Shown here in pieces: positions 44,910 through 54,198 of a stretch of 64,000 bases of DNA; positions within the stretch are counted from its first letter, which is position 1, and the number at the start of each line of letters is the position of its first letter. The stretch comes from Fusibacter_A sp965140735. Its GTDB lineage: Bacteria; Bacillota; Clostridia; Peptostreptococcales; Acidaminobacteraceae. The position numbers and the translations under genes are program-made. The stretch lies in NCBI GenBank assembly GCA_965140735.1, contig OZ223306.1:806001-870000 (forward strand), in the 5' to 3' direction. The notes beneath the pieces are model-generated. The model worked only from the letters and a program-made list of their open reading frames with translations, was not told the origin of the DNA and did no database searches.

Positions 44910-45542
44910 ATGGAAAAGCATGAACAGATTTACAGAGAGCTAATGACGTCAGGCTATAAAGGTTGGGGTGGTGAAAATCATGAAAATCGCATTAAAAGTT
45001 GGCAAATTCATTTAAAAAGACTTTTCACATTCTTACATATGAGCCACGGAAATGTTGTCGAATTTGGATGTGGCGCAGGAGATGTCTCTATAGAGTTAGC
45101 TAAGATGGGATTTGATGTAACAGGCGTGGATATTTCACCTACAGCCGTTGAATGGGCAATTAAAAAAGCTTCTGCTCAAAATTTGGATATCAACTTTATA
45201 TCTGATAATATATGTGACGAAAGTATACTTGAAAATCAAAAATTTGATTTAGTTATCGACGGAAACTGTCTACACTGCTTATTTGCAGAAAACAGACAAG
45301 TGTTTTATAGAAATGCCAAAAGGGTACTAAAAGATAATGGTCATTTATTTATCAGTACTGCTGTAAGAGAAAGCGACAAGTCGGAAATACCTAAAATCTC
45401 CGCCATTGAGAGATGTATTTTACCAGAAGAAGCGTTGAGAAATGAAATAGAAACTATGGGATTTACGCTTGTTGAAGAATGGATCACAGATAGTTCTCAT
45501 AGGCATTACTATGGTATCTGTAAGTTGAAATCTGCAAATTGA
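44910..45542 (+). CDS. Class I SAM-dependent methyltransferase
   Basis: 210 residues; ATG after GAGGAG. Motif I VVEFGCGAGDVS, acidic end of strand 2 in VTGVDISPTAVEWA, motif IV FDLVIDGNCLHCLF and post-motif region NAKRVLKDNGHLFIST are in normal order. It is a single-domain small-molecule methyltransferase of the thiopurine/TehB-like kind; the substrate cannot be deduced. Separate from the MBOAT pair by 46 nt. Confidence 0.88.
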   Translation: MEKHEQIYRELMTSGYKGWGGENHENRIKSWQIHLKRLFTFLHMSHGNVVEFGCGAGDVSIELAKMGFDVTGVDISPTAVEWAIKKASAQNLDINFISDNICDESILENQKFDLVIDGNCLHCLFAENRQVFYRNAKRVLKDNGHLFISTAVRESDKSEIPKISAIERCILPEEALRNEIETMGFTLVEEWITDSSHRHYYGICKLKSAN

Positions 45543-45617
45543 TTTAATTAGATCAAATTTATATTGACATGAGTATATCCCCTCTGATACTCTATTTCTT
45601 TAGGAAGGAACATTGCG

Positions 45618-46016
45618 ATGAAGATGCACCATATTTGTATTCAAACAGATTGCTATGAAGCTTCAAAACACTTTTATACGGCAATTTTAGGCTTCAAATT
45701 GATTCAAGAAACGCCCAATTTTCATACGAGAGATTTTAACACATGGTTAGAACAATCTGGTATTATGATTGAACTTCAAACGAATAAGGCTGGCGAGACA
45801 TTAAGCGAATACGACAAAAAAAGCAAGGGTATCGTTCACTTTGCACTCTCCACAGATGATATAGAGCTTGAGTATCAACAGATCAAAACAAAAGGATTTG
45901 ATGCGTTTCAAAAAAAAGAGGGTCAAGACATTTATGAAGTTGAAGGTGGCAAATTGTTTAAAATAATGGCGCCTGAAGGAACTATCATTGAAATTAGAAG
46001 TAACGAGGGCCTTTAA
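45618..46016 (+). CDS. VOC/glyoxalase-fold protein
   Basis: 132 residues; ATG 7 nt after GGAAGGAA. Two beta-alpha-beta-beta-beta modules: MHHICIQTDCYEASKHFYTA with IMIELQT, and IVHFALSTDDIELEYQQI with APEGTIIEIRS. The metal positions are His near the N terminus, Glu in MIELQ, His in VHFAL and Glu in IIEIR, so the metal site appears intact. VOC proteins include glyoxalases, dioxygenases and fosfomycin- or bleomycin-resistance proteins; which one is unclear. Confidence 0.87.
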   Translation: MKMHHICIQTDCYEASKHFYTAILGFKLIQETPNFHTRDFNTWLEQSGIMIELQTNKAGETLSEYDKKSKGIVHFALSTDDIELEYQQIKTKGFDAFQKKEGQDIYEVEGGKLFKIMAPEGTIIEIRSNEGL

Positions 46017-46055
46017 AAAATTTGATTCTAGGATTCTATGAAAGGATATTAAACT

Positions 46056-47258
46056 ATGAACCCCAAAACTGAATTTGGAAGAATAGAGTTATATCACTTC
46101 GGAGATTGTGGCTCGATAGATGAATTCAATCCATTTTATGTATTTTCCAAAAATAATATGCCAGAGATTCTTTTTTTGATCGCCAATTGTGAGCCCTACA
46201 CGTTAAAATCAAATGAAATTGCAGAAACCTTACAATATGAATTAAGTGAAATTAACGCTTTATTAGTAAATCTGAAGAGTTTAAATATGATCACAGAAGT
46301 GGACACAGCTTATGCCATAAATTTCCCCATTTTTTTAGAAAGAGATTTACCGCTTTTAGATAGATTTTCAAAAGAAGCAGCACGAAAAATAGGGGACACA
46401 ATCATTCATAATAAGAAAAAGCTATATAAATTTGTTTCTAAATTAAATGCTTATAGCGATTTTGATAGTAATAGGCTTTTATATCATATTGTGGGTGATT
46501 ACATTTTTGATGGTACTGCTATTGATTATTTTGGCACAAAAGATATCTTTAAAATTTCCAAAGAACAACCCGGAGATCGAGATTATATTCTCATTGGATT
46601 TGAAGTAAGTGAAAAAGTCTTTAATTTCAGCAATAAGCTCCTTTGTAGTAGCAACAACTATCGTGCTAAAAATGTAACTTTCAACAGCTTTGGAGACAGT
46701 GATGGCAATAGAAAAGATTTATATAGATTTTACAGACAAGCACACTTAAAATTAAAGAACCTCTCAAATTACGAGCAGTTAAATCTCAGTTATATCCAGT
46801 TATTAGAACGCCAAAATCAGTTATTAGCGGAAGAGTGTGCTCACTTCATAAATAGATTGCTAAAAGACAAGGTATCTCTAAGTAATTTATCTTCCATAGA
46901 AAAAACTCAATTTGAATTTTTACAAGCATTGGGCTATCTAGAACTAGATGATAAATTTAAAATTGAGTTTAAGGTCCCTGTTTTTTATAGCCAAGATAAG
47001 GCGCTATTAAAAGATGTTTCAGATTTTTTATTGTCCTTAATTGAAGATGAAGTAAATGCTCTTTTTCACACTATAAAGGATACTTATACTGATTTATCTG
47101 CTGTAAAGCATGGCGTTAATACGAAGGAGATCTCAAATGAACTCTGGCATCAAGTCTTTGGAAACATAAATGAGTATCTCGTAGAGAATCGTTTTTTTGA
47201 AAAACCAGATTTTATAGAGGGAGAAGGCCGATATTTTCAATGTCTCTACATAGACTAA
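46056..47258 (+). CDS. Hypothetical protein with N-terminal winged-helix-like region
   Basis: 400 residues; ATG 8 nt after AAAGGA. Residues 30-90 (NNMPEILFLIANCEPYTLKS, then NEIAETLQYELSEINALLVN) look like an ArsR-type winged helix. The rest is a large helical/mixed domain without motif. It may be a sensor-regulator, but I do not recognise the family and DNA binding is inferred from a weak pattern. No membrane helix. Confidence 0.6.
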   Translation: MNPKTEFGRIELYHFGDCGSIDEFNPFYVFSKNNMPEILFLIANCEPYTLKSNEIAETLQYELSEINALLVNLKSLNMITEVDTAYAINFPIFLERDLPLLDRFSKEAARKIGDTIIHNKKKLYKFVSKLNAYSDFDSNRLLYHIVGDYIFDGTAIDYFGTKDIFKISKEQPGDRDYILIGFEVSEKVFNFSNKLLCSSNNYRAKNVTFNSFGDSDGNRKDLYRFYRQAHLKLKNLSNYEQLNLSYIQLLERQNQLLAEECAHFINRLLKDKVSLSNLSSIEKTQFEFLQALGYLELDDKFKIEFKVPVFYSQDKALLKDVSDFLLSLIEDEVNALFHTIKDTYTDLSAVKHGVNTKEISNELWHQVFGNINEYLVENRFFEKPDFIEGEGRYFQCLYID

Positions 47259-47298
47259 ATAAATAGAGCCTTTGTATCAGCAAAGAAAGAGGAAATTT

Positions 47299-47877
47299 AT
47301 GAAAAAATCAAACGTTCTTTTAATTACCTATTACACTAACATACTCTTTTTGATTTTACTGATTAAATTTGAATTTTCCTCAGCTTCCAATAATGTTTCA
47401 AATTTTTGGGGTTATCTCCTAATGGGGTTAATTTTACTAAGTGGTGTTTTGATTTTAGTATTTGGAGTGCTCAATGTAAGAGAAGCCTATAATTTATACC
47501 ACAAAAATGATCTTATTGGCTTGAGGAACCACATGAAGCTTCTAAAATTAGGCCTAATCCCATACTATGTCATTAATCTTGCCGTTCACGGCCTGTTCTT
47601 CTTATCAAGTATGGCAATTTCGAGAGGTTTAATTCTTTTCACACCATTTTTGATTATATTCTTCATTCCAATTGGTTTAGCCTATTTATCGCTCCTCTTT
47701 TCGTCAGCATACAGTATTGGCTATTTGATCCTAAACCATAAATCAGGTTTCATGAAATGGCATGAAATGCTTCTTCAAATCATATTTCAATTTATATTTA
47801 TAATAGATGTACTCTCAACCCTCTTTATATTAATAAAATATAAAGATACACAAAGGATTAAAACTTATGAAAAATAA
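47299..47877 (+). CDS. Five-TM membrane protein
   Basis: 192 residues from ATG 6 nt after GAGGAAA. Hydrophobic helices near 8-23, 38-60, 88-110, 115-140 and 155-182. No family recognised. The stop overlaps the start of the SDR gene by 11 nt, so it and the SDR gene are translationally coupled. Confidence 0.65.
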   Translation: MKKSNVLLITYYTNILFLILLIKFEFSSASNNVSNFWGYLLMGLILLSGVLILVFGVLNVREAYNLYHKNDLIGLRNHMKLLKLGLIPYYVINLAVHGLFFLSSMAISRGLILFTPFLIIFFIPIGLAYLSLLFSSAYSIGYLILNHKSGFMKWHEMLLQIIFQFIFIIDVLSTLFILIKYKDTQRIKTYEK

Positions 47878-48604
47878 AACAGTCATCATCACTGGTGCGG
47901 CAAAAGGTATCGGAAGTGCAACAGCCATTAAATTTGCAGAACAGGGTTATAATGTCCTAATCAATTACCACACATCTGAAACAAAAGCTAAAGCACTTGG
48001 AACGTTTCTTTCTGAAAAGGGATTTTCATTTCGGCTATATCAAGCTGATGTCACTCAAAGAAGCGAAGTAGATCAAATGGTAGCATACTGTGTACAGGAA
48101 TTCGGCAGTATTGATGTTCTTGTGAATAATGCTGGCATCTCAGAAACCAAGCTTTTCACAGATATCAGTGAGAATGAATGGGACAATATGATTCGTGTGA
48201 ATTTAAAGAGTCTTTTTAATTGTACGCAGAGCGTGCTTAAGATTATGCTCCCAAATAAAAAGGGTAAAATCATCAATATAGCCTCTGTTTGGGGTATGGT
48301 AGGCGCATCATGTGAGGTTCATTATTCGACATCAAAAGCGGGGATCATAGGGTTTACAAAAGCCTTAGCAAAAGAACTTGCGCCTTCTAACATAATCGTC
48401 AATTGTATTGCACCCGGAATTATTGACACTGATATGATGCAAGACTATAGTGCTGAAGAAATTCAAGTTATGGAAAGTGAAATCCCACTTGGTAAATTCG
48501 GAAGTGCTCACGATGTTGCTGAAAGTATCTTCTTTTTAGCATCCGATGGTGGCAACTATATCACAGGGCAAGTTTTATCTCCAAATGGTGGGTTTATCAT
48601 ATAA
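47867..48604 (+). CDS. SDR-family oxidoreductase (FabG-like)
   Basis: 245 residues, standard length. Cofactor motif TGAAKGIGSATAIKFAEQGY (TGxxxGIG), NNAG at about residue 87, catalytic Ser in IASVWGMVGA, YSTSKAG with Tyr and Lys of the active site, and APGIIDTDM. These are features of classical short-chain dehydrogenases of the 3-oxoacyl-ACP reductase type, NAD(P)H-dependent. Without a fatty acid gene cluster nearby it may act on another carbonyl. The ATG lies within the end of the previous gene. Confidence 0.92.
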   Translation: MKNKTVIITGAAKGIGSATAIKFAEQGYNVLINYHTSETKAKALGTFLSEKGFSFRLYQADVTQRSEVDQMVAYCVQEFGSIDVLVNNAGISETKLFTDISENEWDNMIRVNLKSLFNCTQSVLKIMLPNKKGKIINIASVWGMVGASCEVHYSTSKAGIIGFTKALAKELAPSNIIVNCIAPGIIDTDMMQDYSAEEIQVMESEIPLGKFGSAHDVAESIFFLASDGGNYITGQVLSPNGGFII

Positions 48605-48620
48605 GAAAGGTGACATGCCA

Positions 48621-49424
48621 ATGACACAAATAATAATCGTTATCGCATTAACAATCATTATTCATTTTATCAATACATTGGCCTATTCGGTTAGGATAGT
48701 AGGTGTCAGAACAGGCAAAATAGCTATATCCTTTGCACTGTTTAATTTGGTCGTATTAGTAGCAAGAACATCTAATACGATTCAGGCGCCACTGTTGGCA
48801 AAAACGATTGAAACCAGCATAAAAAGTGGCGCCACTGCAGACTTAATCGTATATTTTAGATACATATTATTTGCAGCCACATTAGGCACCGTACTCGCAG
48901 CTATCTTCATACCTACTTTTCAAAGAATGTACTCAAAAGCGGTGAATACATTCAATATTTGCAAGTCTATTCCCAAGTTGCTCTTATATGGTTTTTCAAA
49001 AGCAGGTATTCGTCAGTTCAAAGAAAATCTTAAAGCACCTTCGAGAAACAATATTACACAGATTAAAATGGCAAGTCATTTGCCCATAAGAATTACACTT
49101 TTAAACATGCTGGCAGTTTCATTACTTTCAGTGGGCGTTCTATCAGCACTTTATGCAGGTGTTCTAGCCCCTGAATTTCGGACAACAGCAAGTACACTCA
49201 GTTCGGTTATCACTGGGATATCCACCATTATTCTCTTCGTGTTTATCGATCCTCAATTATCTATTATGACCGATGATGTTATTGAAGGGAAAACAACAGA
49301 AGGTGAGTTCAGACGCACCATTACTTTTATGGTCTTTGGTCGGGTCTTAGGCACACTTTTAGCCCAGATCATACTTTTACCATCTGCATATGTGATTGCC
49401 ACAATAGCCACCAAAGTACTCTAA
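48621..49424 (+). CDS. amj: Amj-family lipid II flippase
   Basis: 267 residues; the ATG used here is 10 nt after GAAAGG (another, two codons earlier, is 4 nt after it). The N-terminal part HFINTLAYSVRIVGVRTGKI followed by ISFALFNLVVLVARTSNTIQ is the Amj (YdaH) signature, and there are about six membrane helices. Amj moves lipid-linked peptidoglycan precursor across the membrane and can replace MurJ. In Bacillus subtilis it is induced when MurJ is blocked. Its presence in an island rich in resistance-like genes may reflect cell-envelope defence. A small, apparently frameshifted gene follows. Confidence 0.9.
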   Translation: MTQIIIVIALTIIIHFINTLAYSVRIVGVRTGKIAISFALFNLVVLVARTSNTIQAPLLAKTIETSIKSGATADLIVYFRYILFAATLGTVLAAIFIPTFQRMYSKAVNTFNICKSIPKLLLYGFSKAGIRQFKENLKAPSRNNITQIKMASHLPIRITLLNMLAVSLLSVGVLSALYAGVLAPEFRTTASTLSSVITGISTIILFVFIDPQLSIMTDDVIEGKTTEGEFRRTITFMVFGRVLGTLLAQIILLPSAYVIATIATKVL

Positions 49425-49451
49425 GTCATATAATTTCAAAGGAGACAAATT

Positions 49452-49689
49452 ATGCGGTATAAGTTATTAAGCAAAATTGGCATTCGATTATCAAATTGTC
49501 GCATTACAAAAATACACGATGAACTCATTAGATAAGGTCAGTGTTGCTTATCATAGTGAATTTATTGCAGCCTTAGTTAAATCCATCTTTGGTATTTGGA
49601 TTACTCTAGGTTCAAAAGGTATCATCAATAGTTTAAAAAAAATACAAAATGCTGGCATGGAAGATATAGGTGTAGATGAAGATGAATAA
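49452..49689 (+). pseudogene. Small membrane-linked gene, apparently frameshifted
   Basis: AAAGGAGACAAATT and the ATG at 49452 give MRYKLLSKIGIRL but this frame stops after 27 codons. From about 49477 the +1 frame is open to 49689 and encodes YHSEFIAALVKSIFGIWITL and an acidic tail (GVDEDE). The good binding site with the first frame and the protein-like second frame suggest one gene of about 78 codons broken by a single-base change near 49475. Alternatively, a TTG at 49477 starts a 70-residue protein without a binding site. Family unknown. Confidence 0.55.
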
Positions 49690-50185
49690 AAAGCGCTTAC
49701 TACAGTTGCTACTGATCTTATCACTTTTACTTATTCTTCTAAGGCTTGTTGGCAGTATAGAACTTAACTTTTATACTGCCAATTCAAATGGAACTCAAAC
49801 AGGCTCATTTAGTAAAACAGATACACAAAAGAGCTATCAAATTAACTTTGAATACAACGATGAGATTATCAAAAAGCACGCTTTTACAAGTAGTGAACAA
49901 GAAAAAAAGGTGATCACTGCTAGAATTGAACCTTATATTTATGATGGCAACTACTTTATGCCATTTTATAAAAAGTTTTCAATGCACTATACCTGTACAT
50001 TTGCGACTCAAATCGATACCCTTGACAATGAGATCACAGAAGGTAATCCTATACAAGGTCACGTCGAAGGTACTGTAGAAATGGAAATCATCGGGCTATG
50101 TACCGTAAAAAAGGCGAAAACTTTAGTCAATGAAAAAGCCTTTGATTCTATCAGTGACTTTGTTATTAAAACCGTAAATCCATAA
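49676..50185 (+). CDS. Hypothetical membrane-anchored protein (169 aa)
   Basis: Begins inside the end of the previous frame (14-nt overlap). N-terminal hydrophobic helix (about 7-24, LLQLLLILSLLLILLRLV), then an extracytoplasmic beta-rich domain with GNYFMPFYKKFSMHYTCTFA. No lipobox Cys. No family recognised. A second anchored protein gene follows after 27 nt, so both are probably translated from one message. Confidence 0.65.
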   Translation: MKMNKKRLLQLLLILSLLLILLRLVGSIELNFYTANSNGTQTGSFSKTDTQKSYQINFEYNDEIIKKHAFTSSEQEKKVITARIEPYIYDGNYFMPFYKKFSMHYTCTFATQIDTLDNEITEGNPIQGHVEGTVEMEIIGLCTVKKAKTLVNEKAFDSISDFVIKTVNP

Positions 50186-50212
50186 TTGATTTTTGTATAT
50201 AAGGAGATTGTA

Positions 50213-50764
50213 ATGACTAAAAAGATAATGCTTTCATTCTTAGTAATTCTCTTGTTCGCAGTTTTTATCATCTGTCATAAGCCTATGGTTATTTCTGATG
50301 ATGGTCCTATCAAAGCCACTGCTTATATAAAAGATCACGGTTATAAAATCATCGAATATCAGGATCAACACGAATTCCTTTATACACGCCAAAATCTACA
50401 TTGGTCTGATGTTGAAATATTTTTTCTAATGAACGCTGATATTGAAGATTATATGTCTAAGCCTTTGATATTTGACAAATTTGTTGTGACAAATCACCCT
50501 TTGGACAATGATTTTGATCGATTAAAAAATAGTATACACCATCGATTTGAAACAAGATTTCCTAATAAAACGTATATAATTACCGTTAGTTTTCAAGACG
50601 AAGTAATTGGTGCTTATAGTTTTAGTTATGAAACGGGGGCAAAATTGCTCGGTTTTGATTGTCGAGACATTGATGGCGAAAGATTAGAAGAACATATGAA
50701 TATCAGTAAAGACGCTTGGTTTGAACTTTTAAATAAAACCTATAGAAGATTGAAAGGGATCTGA
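50213..50764 (+). CDS. Hypothetical membrane-anchored protein (183 aa)
   Basis: ATG 6 nt after AAGGAG; the codons before it lie upstream of that site. N-terminal hydrophobic helix (about 5-21), then a soluble, probably extracytoplasmic domain: YIKDHGYKIIEYQDQHEFLY is the most regular part. No recognised family. Confidence 0.65.
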   Translation: MTKKIMLSFLVILLFAVFIICHKPMVISDDGPIKATAYIKDHGYKIIEYQDQHEFLYTRQNLHWSDVEIFFLMNADIEDYMSKPLIFDKFVVTNHPLDNDFDRLKNSIHHRFETRFPNKTYIITVSFQDEVIGAYSFSYETGAKLLGFDCRDIDGERLEEHMNISKDAWFELLNKTYRRLKGI

Positions 50765-50894
50765 CCAAAGTACAAAAGCAATCAAGGCTATGAAGATTGT
50801 GATATGTTTGCTATTATTAGAGAGGACTTCAGTAGAGAACCTCTTATTATTTCTAAATATCAACTTTAAAATTCAGTTATGAAAGGGCTTAAAT

Positions 50895-51569
50895 ATGGAA
50901 CAAAGAAAAAGTAGAGATACAATCATTTTTGATGCTGGTGGTGTGCTATTTCAAATTAAAGAATTTAGAAACTCAATTGTTAATAGAGTCCTTCTTTCGA
51001 TGAAATATGATCAAACTAAAATTGATTTAGCCCTTGAAAAAGCAAAAGAAATCGATAGACTATATTGTAGTGAAGCTGATAAAATCACTTCATGGTCTGA
51101 TGAAAAAGAATGGCTCACTAGACGCTATTCCAAAATTGTTGAAATCGTAGACCCAGGTAATTTTGAGTTAAGAGACAAGCTTTTTCTGCTTACTTTTGAT
51201 ACTTTTCAGTATGAGCTCTACGATGAAACCATCGAAGTTTTAGAGAGACTTAAAAAACAATATAATCTGGTGGTGTTATCCAACGCAACGGCTTCTTTAG
51301 ACTGGTCGTTTGATCTCTTGGATCTTAGAAAGTACTTTAGTGAAGTCGTTATATCCTCTTACGAAAGATGTATAAAACCCGATCTAAAGTTATTCGAAAT
51401 TACACTGGATAGAATCAATAAGCAAGGTGAAAGATGTGTTTTTATAGATGATAAAATCGAAAATGTAAATGCTGCGACAGAATTAGGCATACTGGGTTTT
51501 CATCTAGATCGAAAGCTTGGCATGACTTTAAGCGATTTTGAAAACGCGCTTCCTCATATGGCTATATAA
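50895..51569 (+). CDS. HAD-like hydrolase
   Basis: 224 residues; ATG after GAAAGGGC. HAD motifs in order: motif I IIFDAGGVLF (nucleophile Asp; the second Asp is replaced by Gly, as in the YihX/epoxide-hydrolase-like branch), motif II VVLSNAT, motif III KPDLKLFEI (Lys) and motif IV FIDDKIENVNAA. The alpha-helical cap lies between motifs I and II. Replacement of the second Asp casts doubt on ordinary phosphatase activity. Substrate unknown. Confidence 0.88.
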   Translation: MEQRKSRDTIIFDAGGVLFQIKEFRNSIVNRVLLSMKYDQTKIDLALEKAKEIDRLYCSEADKITSWSDEKEWLTRRYSKIVEIVDPGNFELRDKLFLLTFDTFQYELYDETIEVLERLKKQYNLVVLSNATASLDWSFDLLDLRKYFSEVVISSYERCIKPDLKLFEITLDRINKQGERCVFIDDKIENVNAATELGILGFHLDRKLGMTLSDFENALPHMAI

Positions 51570-51593
51570 CTTACATTCTTTTTTCATTATACA

Positions 51594-51851
51594 ATCCAAC
51601 ACCGGAAAGTTTTACTAACTACATCGAATGGCATCAAAAACAAAAAGAATCCAAGGATGTCTATGAAAATAAAAGATATGCCATTACCATATCTTATTTT
51701 AACCATAGATTGCGCAAATATCTCTTCGTGTAGAGTCGCTGAAAAAGCAAGTTTTGAACTATTTGAAAAAAGAACACCTATAAATCACAAGCAACCTAAT
51801 ATGGAAAGTAACAGTAATTTTTATTATAGAAAATTTAGAAAAGCAGTATGA
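51594..51851 (+). pseudogene. GNAT acetyltransferase pseudogene
   Basis: One frame encodes YNPTPESFTNYIEWHQKQKE and YAITISYF, like the N terminus of a RimJ-type acetyltransferase. A second frame, open to 51851, gives LILTIDCANISSCRVAEKAS, the N-x-x-S-x-x-V-A-E-K motif of the C-terminal half. The central acetyl-CoA-binding part is missing. A deletion with frameshift has destroyed the gene. Confidence 0.7.
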
Positions 51852-51867
51852 ATTTGGAGGAAAACAC

Positions 51868-52446
51868 ATGAGTAAAGTACTATCAGAAATGACAAATGAA
51901 GAATTATGGGCATTATTTCCGATCATTTTAAAAGAACACAATGAGGACTACCCAGATTGGTATCAAGAAGAAATTGAAAATATTCAAAGCTATCTTTCTG
52001 CAAGCGAAATTTCGCGTATCAACCACATTGGCAGTAGTGCTGTAAAAGGATTGATCTCAAAGCCAACCATTGATATTTTATTAGAAATAAAACCAGATGC
52101 AGCCATGAATGAAATCATGACACTTCTCAAAGAAAATGGATGGACTTTAATGAGTTCTCAGATGACGCCTTTTTTAAGTTATGTTTTTAATAAGGGCTAT
52201 ACGCCAGAGGGATTTTCAGAAAAAGTATACCATTTACACATGAGAGGTAAAGGGGATTGGGATGAGCTCTATTTTAGAGATTATTTAATCGAACATAAGG
52301 AAGTTGCAAATGCATACAGTCATTTAAAGCTAGACCTTTTGCCAACTTATAAAAATGATCGTGATGGTTATACTGAAGCGAAGACAGCATTCATAAACCA
52401 TTTTACAGGTAAAGCACGCGAAGCCTATGGTAATAGGTATAAATAG
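51868..52446 (+). CDS. GrpB-family protein (UPF0157)
   Basis: 192 residues; ATG 7 nt after TTGGAGG. The nucleotidyltransferase-like signature is visible as INHIGSSAVKGLISKPTIDI (G-S-T/S-x(V)-x-G-L-x-x-K-P-x-I-D), followed by YHLHMRGKGDWDELYFRDYL with the conserved H-x-H/R and W/F-R-D. GrpB proteins belong to the nucleotidyltransferase superfamily and have no settled substrate. They are common next to GNAT and other small resistance-like genes in Bacillota. Confidence 0.92.
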   Translation: MSKVLSEMTNEELWALFPIILKEHNEDYPDWYQEEIENIQSYLSASEISRINHIGSSAVKGLISKPTIDILLEIKPDAAMNEIMTLLKENGWTLMSSQMTPFLSYVFNKGYTPEGFSEKVYHLHMRGKGDWDELYFRDYLIEHKEVANAYSHLKLDLLPTYKNDRDGYTEAKTAFINHFTGKAREAYGNRYK

Positions 52447-52500
52447 GTTTTTGTTGTACTTTAATAACTTTATTAAAACGCTAAAGGAGTGTCGTAAAAA

Positions 52501-53235
52501 ATGAAACAAAACTATATAAAAATTTTGAATAATGGCATTCAGATTCCCGCTATTTTGTGGGGAGAGCCAAGTTCAAAACTACTCATAGAAGTTCATGGCA
52601 ATTTTTCAAATAAAGAAGATACGGTTATTTCAGCAATGGCAAAAAAAGCTGTCCAAAAGGGCTATCAAGTTTTAAGTTTTGATTTACCGAAACATGGGGA
52701 ACGCCTTGAAGAGGATTATGATCTAAATCCTCAAAATTGTGTAAGTGATCTTAGAGCTATTCATAATTATGCTAAAACCCGAGCTCCACATATCAGCCTT
52801 TTTGCGTGTAGCTTGGGGGCTTATTTTAGTTTGCTTGCATATCATAATTTGGAAATAAAACAAAGTTTATTTCTTTCACCAGTGGTAAATATGGAACGCC
52901 TTATACAAAATATGATGAATAGCTTTCAAATAAGTGAAGATCAATTAAAGGCTGAGAAACAAATAAAACTGCCTATTGGCGAAACGTTGGACTGGGATTA
53001 CTACACCTATGTAAAAGAAAATCCGATAAACTTTGGCTGGAACACACCAACTGAAATTTTATATGGTTCGAAAGATAATATATCAGAATGGCGTGAAGTT
53101 GATTCATTTGCAACAAGATATAAAGCCAAGGTAAAAGTGCTCGATGAAGGGGAACATTTTTTTCATACAGAATCACAATTAAGCGTATTTGAAACTTGGA
53201 TTGATGAATCTTTAATTCATGCTACAGATATTTAA
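52501..53235 (+). CDS. Alpha/beta hydrolase
   Basis: 244 residues; ATG 10 nt after AAAGGAG. The fold is shown by LIEVHGNFSNKEDT (oxyanion strand), VLSFDLPKHGER and the nucleophile elbow FACSLGAYFSLLAY, where the first Gly of G-x-S-x-G is Ala. The acid may be in ILYGSKDNIS and the His in LDEGEHFFHTE. A small esterase or related hydrolase is likely. The CAT-like gene starts 12 nt after its stop, so the two form an operon. Confidence 0.87.
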   Translation: MKQNYIKILNNGIQIPAILWGEPSSKLLIEVHGNFSNKEDTVISAMAKKAVQKGYQVLSFDLPKHGERLEEDYDLNPQNCVSDLRAIHNYAKTRAPHISLFACSLGAYFSLLAYHNLEIKQSLFLSPVVNMERLIQNMMNSFQISEDQLKAEKQIKLPIGETLDWDYYTYVKENPINFGWNTPTEILYGSKDNISEWREVDSFATRYKAKVKVLDEGEHFFHTESQLSVFETWIDESLIHATDI

Positions 53236-53247
53236 GGAGTTAATACC

Positions 53248-53886
53248 ATGAAGCGAGAAATAGATATTGAAAAATGGGCAAGAAAAGCCCATTATGAATT
53301 TTTCAAAACAATGGATTATCCACATTTTAACATATGTGCAAATGTGGATATCACCCACTTTTATGCATATATAAAATCAAAATCACTCTCTTTTTACACC
53401 TCAATGATCTATATAACCACAAAAGTGGCCAATGAGATTCCAGAGTTTAGGTATAGAACCAGCGCAAATGGCGTCATAGAATATGATCTTATACATCCTT
53501 CATTTATAATTATGGCACAACCAGAAGTTTTTAGTTTTTGCTCTGTTGATTATTCAAACGACCTTGATACTTTTGCAAAAGCCGTAAAAGAAAAAACTGA
53601 GAGCTTACAGAATACTGTAAACCTCGTAAATGAACAAAATCAAGATGATCAGATTTATATCACCAGTATGCCTTGGGTAACGTTTACTAGTCTATCGCAT
53701 CCTATAAATATAAAATCAGTGGATTCAATACCAAGAATCGCTTATGGGAAATATTTTAATGAAAATGATTCATTAAAAATGCCTTTATCCGTACAAGTCA
53801 ACCATATCGTTATGGATGGTGTACATGTTGGTAAATATTTCGAAAGATTGCAAGAAATATTAAATAAACCTGAAGATTATCTTTAA
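53248..53886 (+). CDS. Chloramphenicol acetyltransferase-like protein
   Basis: 212 residues, the usual CatA length; ATG after AAGGAG. The N terminus KREIDIEKWARKAHYEFFKT and the strand IYITTKVANEIPEFRYR are characteristic of the CAT family. The catalytic site is VNHIVMDGVHVGKYFERL: the second position of the usual HHxxxDG is the active His and is kept, while the first His is Asn here. The family transfers acetyl from acetyl-CoA to chloramphenicol; many genomic relatives have unknown substrates. Operon with the preceding hydrolase. Confidence 0.88.
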   Translation: MKREIDIEKWARKAHYEFFKTMDYPHFNICANVDITHFYAYIKSKSLSFYTSMIYITTKVANEIPEFRYRTSANGVIEYDLIHPSFIIMAQPEVFSFCSVDYSNDLDTFAKAVKEKTESLQNTVNLVNEQNQDDQIYITSMPWVTFTSLSHPINIKSVDSIPRIAYGKYFNENDSLKMPLSVQVNHIVMDGVHVGKYFERLQEILNKPEDYL

Positions 53887-53966
53887 AAATGAACAAGTAC
53901 AAATACCGTTTCATCCAATTTGACTTATAAAATAGTAGAAAGCCATCTTACAGTATACAGCGATCG

Positions 53967-54083
53967 GCTGAACCACAAGGCGATGTAAAATATGTCTACA
54001 ACCATGTACTTGCTGTGAGAATGCATCCTTATGAAGAAGCTCTAATCAATATCATTAAATTGGAAAACGCTTTTTTTGAATAA
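53967..54083 (+). pseudogene. C-terminal remnant of a NIF3-like gene
   Basis: A start-less frame encodes GDVKYVYNHVLAVRMHPYEE and then ALINIIKLENAFFE. The HPYEE motif is typical of the NIF3/YqfO-like fold. Nothing earlier remains. It lies in a 312-nt gap between the CAT-like and M55 genes; the rest of the gap shows no gene. Confidence 0.5.
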
Positions 54084-54198
54084 AGACAATCCGTAATAGT
54101 TGATCTATGATCATCGCTATGCTGACCGTAATTCAACCGATTATTACGCTTACTGATGCGCCTAATCTAGAACTTTTATGAAAGGAATGGACAACAAA

